A DNA stretch of 64,000 bases, taken from the NCBI GenBank assembly GCA_022360095.1, contig JAKSDK010001037.1, positions 124,001 through 188,000 of the forward strand, written 5' to 3'. Position 1 is the stretch's first letter. Each line of letters opens with the position of its first letter. The position numbers and the translations under genes are program-made. The notes under the pieces are model-generated. The model was not told where the DNA came from, searched no databases, and saw only the letters and a list, made by a program, of their open reading frames with translations. Positions 58,733 through 64,000 of this stretch are shown here, in pieces. This stretch comes from Phycisphaerales bacterium. GTDB taxonomy: Bacteria; Planctomycetota; Phycisphaerae; UBA1845; UTPLA1.

Positions 58733-59350
58733 GTGAAGTGCAGCCATTGTGACCAGTCCATTGCACAAGACAGCCGCTTCTGCAAGTACTGCGGGGCGAA
58801 GACGTTGCCGGCTGCGCCGCCTTCGGATGCGAAACCCGGGCCGGATGTCCACGGCGATCCCAAACACGAAAAAGCCGTTTGGCAAGGTCGGCCTGCATGG
58901 CGCGCCTTTTCAGGGGCCTGGTTGCTTTGGTTGACGTTCAGCGTGGCCTGTCTCTTTGTGGCGTATCAGTATTCCGGTGCGGATTCCGCTCTGGTGACGG
59001 TTGTTTGGCTGTTCGCCGGGGGGGCGGCAGCGGCTTTGTTGGTTCGCGAGGCCCTCGTCGTTTACGGCCTTCGATATCAGTTGACGACGCAGCGACTCTT
59101 CGTCCACCGTGGGATTTTGACTCGTGTGACCGATCAGCTTGAGCTGCTTCGCATCGATGATGTTCGCTTGCGACAGGGAGTTGTCGATCGCCTCGTGAAC
59201 ACCGGCCATCTGGACATCTTCGGCACTGACGAAACTGACGACGCCCTGACGTTGACGTCGATCCCCACCCCGGCGGATGTGGCCGAGTCCCTTCGCCTCC
59301 ACGTCCACGCCGTCCGCAGCAAGGGCGCTCTGGCGGTCGAGCGTATTTGA
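58733..59350 (+). CDS. Zinc-ribbon and bacterial PH-domain membrane protein
   Basis: Starting at GTG 58733, the 205-residue protein has a zinc ribbon CSHC...CKYC (about 3-21), a disordered linker, two transmembrane helices (about 60-105) and a bPH2/YdbS-type domain (about 108-185) with YQLTTQRLFVHRGILTRVTDQLELLRIDDVRL cut here as the family block. Function unknown; such proteins sit at the membrane. It converges with the HD-GYP gene, leaving 16 bp. Confidence 0.8.
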   Translation: MKCSHCDQSIAQDSRFCKYCGAKTLPAAPPSDAKPGPDVHGDPKHEKAVWQGRPAWRAFSGAWLLWLTFSVACLFVAYQYSGADSALVTVVWLFAGGAAAALLVREALVVYGLRYQLTTQRLFVHRGILTRVTDQLELLRIDDVRLRQGVVDRLVNTGHLDIFGTDETDDALTLTSIPTPADVAESLRLHVHAVRSKGALAVERI

Positions 59351-59366
59351 CATCGCGCAAGGCGCA

Positions 59367-60443
59367 TCAGCTCGGTTGTGCGGTGAGTGCGCCTCGCTCG
59401 AAGAGCACCTTAAACACCGCAACGGTCTCGGGGTCAAAGAGCTTGCCATCTCCCTGTTCAATCGCTTCAGCCGCATCGTTCGGCGTCCAGGCAGGCTTAT
59501 AAACCCGGGGGCTGATCAACGCGTCATAAACATCCGCGAGTCGAACGATCCGGGCTGCCTGAGGGATCTCGGCGCCTTTTTTTCCGTCCGGATAGCCTGA
59601 GCCGTCCCAGTTTTCGTGGTGACTCCGCGCGATCTGTCGAGCGACATCAAAGAAGGACTTCTTGGACAAGATCCGCTCCCCGGCGACGGCATGTTCCTGG
59701 ATTGTTATTCGTTCGGCCGTCGTCAACCTCCCGGGCTTTTTAAGGATCTCGTCCGGCACGACCATCTTGCCCACGTCGTGCAGGATGGCCGAGTAACCGT
59801 ATCGCTCCGCGGTGGCTCTTGGTAGCCCCATTTCCAATGCCAACGTTTGCGTGGTGTGTCGGATGCGGAGGACGTGTGCTCCCGTGTCGGCGTCCTTGGC
59901 CTCGCTGGCTACGGCCAGCATATAAATCGCATCCATGTTCGCTTCGTGCAGTTCGGTCGTTCGTTCCTGGACCTTGTTTTCGAGGCCTTCCGAATAATGC
60001 TTGAGGTCCAAGGCCTGTTTGATCACGGTATCGCTCAACTTGGCGATGGTCTGGTATTCGTCCGTAAGCCGGGCTTCGGCTTTCTTCTGGCCGGAAATGT
60101 CAATGATCGTCACTAACCGATAATTCGAGAACGGTGGCTGTCGGTCCAGCGGGCGGCCCGAAATCACGACCGGGATACGACGTCCGTCCGACGTCGAGAT
60201 TCGGAATTCTTCCTCGTGTGGTTCGTTGAAGTTTATGAGTCGTTGAGCAGGCAGCTTATCGGCTTCATACAGCGATGCGACACTGTGTCCGATGAGCTCG
60301 TCCGGTTCACGCCCCAGCATCTCACAGATTCTCTTGTTGGCGTGGAGAATATGTCCCGAAGGGTCCCCTAAGAATGCACCGCAGTTCAGCGCTTCGAGTA
60401 GTGACGTCACCGATTGAGGGGGCAAATCGCCGAGATTCGTCAT
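59367..60443 (-). CDS. PAS-HD-GYP cyclic di-GMP phosphodiesterase
   Basis: The 358-residue soluble protein has a PAS domain (about 15-125; ICEMLGREPDELIGHS), a coiled linker, and an HD-GYP domain (about 165-355). Signatures are HVLRIR, HDVGKMVVPDEILKKPG, HAVAGERIL and HHENWDGSGYPDG, with all metal and GYP residues present, so hydrolysis of c-di-GMP is expected. It is transcribed away from the c-di-GMP riboswitch locus that begins 120 bp upstream. Confidence 0.93.
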   Translation of the reverse strand: MTNLGDLPPQSVTSLLEALNCGAFLGDPSGHILHANKRICEMLGREPDELIGHSVASLYEADKLPAQRLINFNEPHEEEFRISTSDGRRIPVVISGRPLDRQPPFSNYRLVTIIDISGQKKAEARLTDEYQTIAKLSDTVIKQALDLKHYSEGLENKVQERTTELHEANMDAIYMLAVASEAKDADTGAHVLRIRHTTQTLALEMGLPRATAERYGYSAILHDVGKMVVPDEILKKPGRLTTAERITIQEHAVAGERILSKKSFFDVARQIARSHHENWDGSGYPDGKKGAEIPQAARIVRLADVYDALISPRVYKPAWTPNDAAEAIEQGDGKLFDPETVAVFKVLFERGALTAQPS

Positions 60444-60564
60444 TGAAAGATCCTAGTTCTGCCAGGGGTTGATTATAAGCGATTTGCCCGGCGTCCGAGT
60501 TCATCGATTCCAAGGGGGGCAATGCCAATAAAAACAGATGCGAGTTTAAAGTTCCAGATACGGT

Positions 60565-60594
60565 TTGCCAGCAGCGATCGCGGAATCGTATGGT
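60565..60594 (+). promoter_or_regulatory. Candidate sigma70 promoter of the riboswitch transcript
   Basis: TTGCCA (60565-60570) and TATGGT (60589-60594) are spaced by 18 bp and end 17 bp before the aptamer, so the aptamer would lie at the 5' end of the transcript. Confidence 0.5.
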
Positions 60595-60611
60595 TGATCT
60601 GACTTTTCCGA

Positions 60612-60687
60612 TGGGCAAACCAGTCGCAAGGCTGGGACGCAAAGCGTTGAGTCCGCGAACTGAAAACGCGGATAGTCGCGCTGCCCA
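60612..60687 (+). promoter_or_regulatory. Cyclic di-GMP-I (GEMM-I) riboswitch
   Basis: The aptamer has the two invariant blocks GGGCAAACC (60613-60621) and GGGACGCAAAGC (60634-60645). They flank a perfect P2: CCAGTC-GCAA-GGCTGG with a GNRA tetraloop (60620-60635). P3 follows: GCG/CGC (60644-60646, 60677-60679) and TCCGCG/CGCGGA (60652-60657, 60667-60672) with a receptor-like bulge TAGT. TGGGCA (60612-60617) pairs with TGCCCA (60682-60687) to close it. The GGG in the first block suits c-di-GMP rather than the A-containing cGAMP variant. It is 57 bp before the TadG-like gene. Confidence 0.92.
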
Positions 60688-60710
60688 AACGGACATGGGA
60701 TTCCGTTTGG
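60685..60710 (+). promoter_or_regulatory. Expression-platform hairpin competing with the aptamer
   Basis: CCAAACGGA (60685-60693) pairs perfectly with TCCGTTTGG (60702-60710). Its 5' strand shares 60685-60687 with the closing stem of the aptamer, so the two structures exclude each other. There is no U tract, so the output is not a standard terminator. Confidence 0.7.
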
Positions 60711-60743
60711 AGGCATGGACACGGACGGAACAAGGAGTATCTC

Positions 60744-61421
60744 ATGTTCAGAAAGCGCCTACTTGGCAGTCGGCGGCGCGGTGCCACAGCGTTGGCTACC
60801 GTCGTTCTGTTACCGTTGATGCTTGGATTTGTAGGGCTTGCCGTCGATGTCGGCATGGCCTACTCGGTGAAAGCGGATCTGCAACGCGCAGCCGACGCGG
60901 CCGCATTGGCGGGGGTTCGCGATCTGAAAGGGTCCGATGAAGGCGCCGCGATGGCCAACAGCATCGCGACGATTCTCACCTACGCCAATTCCAATCCGGC
61001 CTTCTCCAACATCCCGCTTGTGATCGATACGAATACGGACATCGAGTTTGGTCAGGCCATGCTCGATGAAGCCACGGGCAAGGTCGCGTTTCTGGCGCAC
61101 ACGATGCCGCCAGGGGCCGTTCGAGTCACTGTCCACGCGGACCTGCCCTACACTTTTGCCCGAGTCATGGGGTTCGAGACCCGTCGAATCAGCGCTACGG
61201 CGGCCGCAGCCACGGGACCGCGCGACTTTGCGATCGTGATGGATGTGTCCGGTTCGATGACGCATCAAAGCGTCGAGTCGCAAGTCTGCGTGGACCTTGA
61301 GTCCCTCGGACTCTATACGTGTCGCAGTGGCGGCGGCGGCAGCGACGACGACGACGACGGTGGAGATGAAGATGACGACGGCGGCATTGGACGCGGTCAT
61401 GATGACGATGATGACGACTAA
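60744..61421 (+). CDS. TadG-like protein with the first strand of a VWA domain and an acidic tail
   Basis: AAGGAG (60732-60737) precedes ATG 60744. The 225-residue protein starts with the TadE/TadG-type segment RRRGATALATVVLLPLMLGFVGLAVDVG (split by its membrane helix), and DLQRAADAAALAGVR, typical of surface-exposed Tad/Flp pilus proteins. A beta-rich middle (about 60-155) follows, then RDFAIVMDVSGSM (Asp167), the first strand and DxSGS metal motif of a von Willebrand A domain. The VWA domain then stops and the chain ends with a D/G tail (GGGGSDDDDDGGDEDDDGG...). The rest of the VWA domain is in the next gene. Confidence 0.85.
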   Translation: MFRKRLLGSRRRGATALATVVLLPLMLGFVGLAVDVGMAYSVKADLQRAADAAALAGVRDLKGSDEGAAMANSIATILTYANSNPAFSNIPLVIDTNTDIEFGQAMLDEATGKVAFLAHTMPPGAVRVTVHADLPYTFARVMGFETRRISATAAAATGPRDFAIVMDVSGSMTHQSVESQVCVDLESLGLYTCRSGGGGSDDDDDGGDEDDDGGIGRGHDDDDDD

Positions 61422-61469
61422 TCAAGAATCCTCGTGGTTAGAAACATGGGATGATGGGGAGATTTTATC

Positions 61470-62165
61470 ATGAAACGAGCACTGATCATGACAGTCTTGT
61501 TCTGTACGGTCACGGGTGCCGGTCCCGCGGTGGAGTTCGCGTTGGATTTGACGTACGACAACCCCGTGGCGAGCATGTTCCCGGAATACGCGGTCGCCTA
61601 TTCTTCGGGCGATCCTTTTCTTCCGCCCAGCATCCGCATCCAACCACTGAAGGCAACGAAGGATGCCGCGGCCAAGGCCGTCGATATCATTCGTAGTTCG
61701 GGTTACGACGATCTCGTCTGTGCCGTCGCATACGCGGAACATGTGGACTGGGTTGAACCGTTGACATTCAATTATGAGCGGGTCCGCCTAAAGATCCGCG
61801 GAGCAAACCGTTCGAGGAACCCTTCGACAAGCCTTCATCTGGGCATTGAAGCCGGGAAGAACGAGCTGGTTTCGGTTCGCGGACGGAACAACGCCGAAAA
61901 AGTTCTGGTTCTCATGACCGACGGAAATTCAGACTCGTCCGACGCGCTTGCGGAAGCGCAGCTTGCTGCAGATGCGGGAATCAAGATCCACACCGTCGGT
62001 TTGGGCTCCGACGTGGACCAGGGTTTGCTCAATCAGATCGCATCGATGGGCGGAGGACAGTCGCTGCACATTGCCAATAACACGGATCCGTCTGTTTACG
62101 GTCCGCAACTCGAGGCGGTCTTCAAGAACCTTGCCGAGGAAGTCGGCTTCATGCTGATTCAATAG
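61470..62165 (+). CDS. Exported protein with the remaining part of a VWA domain
   Basis: ATG 61470, in the same frame as the upstream gene but behind two stops (TAA 61419, TGA 61452), has GGGGAG about 9 bp upstream. The 231-residue protein starts with a signal peptide (MKRALIMTVLFCTVTGAGPA). It then has IQPLKATKDAAAKAVDII (VWA helix 1), a region with PSTSLHLGI (second metal-site loop), KVLVLMTDGNSD (Asp of the third loop), and IHTVGLGSDVDQGLLNQIA. The first strand with DxSGS is missing and lies in the preceding gene. Confidence 0.83.
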   Translation: MKRALIMTVLFCTVTGAGPAVEFALDLTYDNPVASMFPEYAVAYSSGDPFLPPSIRIQPLKATKDAAAKAVDIIRSSGYDDLVCAVAYAEHVDWVEPLTFNYERVRLKIRGANRSRNPSTSLHLGIEAGKNELVSVRGRNNAEKVLVLMTDGNSDSSDALAEAQLAADAGIKIHTVGLGSDVDQGLLNQIASMGGGQSLHIANNTDPSVYGPQLEAVFKNLAEEVGFMLIQ

Positions 62166-62175
62166 CATCGGATGA

Positions 62176-63537
62176 TCATGGCACGACCAACGGCTCGGTC
62201 AACGGCATGATCCATGACGCGGTCCGCAGATTGCGTTCTTCAGCGGCCAGATTCGCATCGGGGTCGATCAGTGCCTGGTATTTTCGACCGTTGAGCGACG
62301 ACTGAACTTGGGCACGGACCTCGACGTCAGGGTGTCCCATTTCTCGATACTTATCCGCCAAGTGGTGCGCGAACTGAAGGATCATGTCGGGCCGCTGGGA
62401 CATTTTGCGGATCTGCCTTCGGGTCAGGTACTCTCCGTTCTTAACCCGCCATGTTCGCCTTGTCTTCGGATCGGTCACGATGAACTGTGCTCTGGCGCGT
62501 TTGGTGCGAAGTTTCATATGCCATGAAAAGCGGTGGCCCTCCTCCGTCCAATGGACGACGCCGGGATAGAGAAGGTGTCGAAACGGCACGAGGATCTGAA
62601 TCGCAAAAAAGATCGCGAGAAGGGTCAAGGTCAAGCGGCGCCAGGGAATTGCAGTCGGTTCGGTCAGCTCCGGTGTTTCCTGCTTACGCGGCCAGTTGAA
62701 GAAACGGCGTGGCCAACTCGGTGGAAAGAACAAGAGTGTCGCGGCGATGGAGAACCAGGGAAAGATGCCGATGCCGAAGAGTTTTGAATTGGTGAGATGA
62801 AAGAACAGGGCGCAGGCGAAGGCGTAGGGGCGCGTTCGCCGCCAGAGCATGCAGGGCGCGACCAGCAAATCGAACAACAAGCCCCCGTAAGAAAAGGCAT
62901 ACACGACGAGTTCTTCGGTGAACAGCCGGCCGACGGGGAAATAGCGGCCGACGATGGTCAGGTTTTCACGCTCCGCCAGCCAGATTCGCATCGGCTCCCC
63001 CTGAAGCCAATCCCAATTCATTTTCGCGATGGCGGCGTAAAAGTAGACGACACCCATCTGGCCCAGGAGCAGCCAAAGCGCCCACGCCGGCACGGTCTCA
63101 GATCGGATTTTCGGCCGCCACCAGGCGTCGATGGAGGCGCTCCGATGGGCCGGGATGAAGATCAGGAGAAAGCTGATGATGCAGACGAGATAAAAGTGAT
63201 TCAGATACTGAGTTTGATCGAGCAGGAAAATATAGGTGAAGGCGAAGAAAAACAGCACCATGCTCAGACGATACCAGAGTCCGACCATGATGAAGATGGA
63301 AAGGATGCCGAGCCCGATGAAGTGCCAGTCCATCCCGTTGCCGGGCCAGGGGTGGACCCACGTGAATCCGTAGTATTTGAAGTGAAACGAAGGGGCGACG
63401 TAGTATCGATAGATCCGGTCGGCATCCATGAAGCGCCAGGTTTCCCAAAGCATGATCGCTCCGAAAAGGACGCGGAAGGCTACCAGCGACGCGATATCCG
63501 TCGGTGCAAAGAGATGGCGTGTTAGAAAACGATTCAT
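62176..63537 (-). CDS. HTTM (vitamin K-dependent gamma-carboxylase-like) membrane protein
   Basis: The 453-residue protein has about 8-9 helices in the first 330 residues with the HTTM family pattern (LVAFRVLFGAIMLWETWRF, YYGFTWVHPW, QTQYLNHFYL, and MNWDWLQGEPMRIWL), then a ~110-residue soluble C-terminal region (HRFSWHMKLRTK). These belong to the bacterial relatives of vitamin K-dependent gamma-carboxylase; catalytic ability is not shown. It is transcribed away from the last gene. Confidence 0.85.
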   Translation of the reverse strand: MNRFLTRHLFAPTDIASLVAFRVLFGAIMLWETWRFMDADRIYRYYVAPSFHFKYYGFTWVHPWPGNGMDWHFIGLGILSIFIMVGLWYRLSMVLFFFAFTYIFLLDQTQYLNHFYLVCIISFLLIFIPAHRSASIDAWWRPKIRSETVPAWALWLLLGQMGVVYFYAAIAKMNWDWLQGEPMRIWLAERENLTIVGRYFPVGRLFTEELVVYAFSYGGLLFDLLVAPCMLWRRTRPYAFACALFFHLTNSKLFGIGIFPWFSIAATLLFFPPSWPRRFFNWPRKQETPELTEPTAIPWRRLTLTLLAIFFAIQILVPFRHLLYPGVVHWTEEGHRFSWHMKLRTKRARAQFIVTDPKTRRTWRVKNGEYLTRRQIRKMSQRPDMILQFAHHLADKYREMGHPDVEVRAQVQSSLNGRKYQALIDPDANLAAEERNLRTASWIMPLTEPLVVP

Positions 63538-63628
63538 TGCATTTCGCTCTTATTTAACGTGTTGAGACCTGGTTTTCCCCATATCCTTGGTCAGCCTAAA
63601 GTGCTTTGCATTGTTGTATGCCCGGGTT

Positions 63629-64000
63629 ATGATCTCCACTTGTCTGGAGACTCGCACCTTGGACGTTACGGGCTCACATTCATTTCTGGTTCTCGCCGAC
63701 CCATGGCAAGTCGTCCTGCACAACTGGGCCTTGTTTTCGATTCTGACGACTTTGCTGCTGCTTGTCATCGTCCCTATTTTGATTTTGATAAAATATATCC
63801 GAATCTGCCTTAATATTTTGCGTGATACCGAGCCGCCGTTGTCGATGACTCAGTTCGGATTCGTTCCGCTGATCGGGAGGGACAAGGATTTTTATGCCGC
63901 TGACGGCATTCGGCTTCGCGGCACGCTCTATCGTTCCTCTCGCAGCGAAGAGCCCCGCGGCATGATCCTGTTTGCCCCTGAGTTCAAGAGTGACCGTCAT
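63629..64000 (+). CDS. Membrane-anchored alpha/beta hydrolase, 3' end outside window
   Basis: The frame is open to the window edge and so is not closed. ATG 63629 is possible, TTG 63659 has GGAGA 9 bp upstream. The protein shows one transmembrane helix (about LFSILTTLLLLVIVPILIL), then FVPLIGRDKDFYAADGIRL-RGTLYRSS and a strand MILFAPEFKSDRH, the usual N-terminal core of alpha/beta hydrolases (LxG-type esterase start). Catalytic residues are beyond the window. Confidence 0.6.
   Translation, partial: MISTCLETRTLDVTGSHSFLVLADPWQVVLHNWALFSILTTLLLLVIVPILILIKYIRICLNILRDTEPPLSMTQFGFVPLIGRDKDFYAADGIRLRGTLYRSSRSEEPRGMILFAPEFKSDRH

Noticed and set aside
60590..60940. Plus-strand frame over the riboswitch and TadG start
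   Set aside because: It runs through the aptamer and into the TadG-like gene in another frame.

Overview
The window looks like a piece of a Planctomycetes chromosome, most likely Phycisphaerae-like. The clues are a short zinc-ribbon membrane protein carrying the DLRGN...CPECG signature, a PEP-CTERM sorted protein, a secreted NxxGxxAF-repeat protein ending in a dockerin-like EF-hand pair, zinc-ribbon/pseudopilin-like fusions, a Ni-superoxide dismutase with a leader, and many lipoproteins. Placement rests on protein motifs only. I see no transposase, integrase, phage gene or CRISPR array; apart from one unusual gene beside a tRNA this is core-type chromosome.

Layout. 1-5.2 kb: two tandem paralogous membrane proteins, a lipoprotein, purC, an HU-type protein with a lysine tail, and a DksA/TraR-type zinc-finger protein with a histone-H1-like arm. 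5.2-9.6 kb: an atypical Nramp-related transporter whose 3' end runs into tRNA-Phe, an unknown gene, and a surface protein with an extremely acidic DDNGDDDDDG-repeat tail. 9.9-17.9 kb: two tandem phosphoglycerate-dehydrogenase paralogues, a PEP-CTERM protein, icd and ribD. 18-23.4 kb: exported thioredoxin-fold proteins plus a GT39-like membrane glycosyltransferase. 23.4-30.3 kb: SAM hydrolase, then a tightly packed operon (PgpH-type HD phosphodiesterase, ybeY, a nitrilase-fold pseudoenzyme, a CorC/HlyC protein, recO). 30.3-36.1 kb: polyprenyl synthase, moaC, an exported methyltransferase, pilT and two tandem zinc-ribbon/pseudopilin-like proteins.

36.1-48.6 kb is one minus-strand complex I operon in the order nuoI-A-B-C-D-H-J-K-L-M-N plus a small helical protein. 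nuoE, nuoF and nuoG are absent, nuoI is first, and NuoH and NuoL are oversized.

48.9-64 kb holds secreted and surface functions: a thioredoxin-fold protein whose CxxC has become SxxS, lipoproteins, a DsbA-like gene broken by a frameshift, a HELSH metallopeptidase, a PIN/TRAM protein, an NxxGxxAF/dockerin protein, sodN, a PH-domain protein, and a c-di-GMP-linked locus. In that locus a PAS/HD-GYP phosphodiesterase gene is divergent from a clear c-di-GMP-I (GEMM-I) riboswitch, which leads a TadG-like gene and a second exported protein. Together these two proteins carry one von Willebrand A domain: the DxSGS strand is in the first, the rest in the second. I consider this locus (about 59.3-62.2 kb) the most likely undescribed system in the window. 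An HTTM-family gene and the start of an alpha/beta hydrolase gene close the window.
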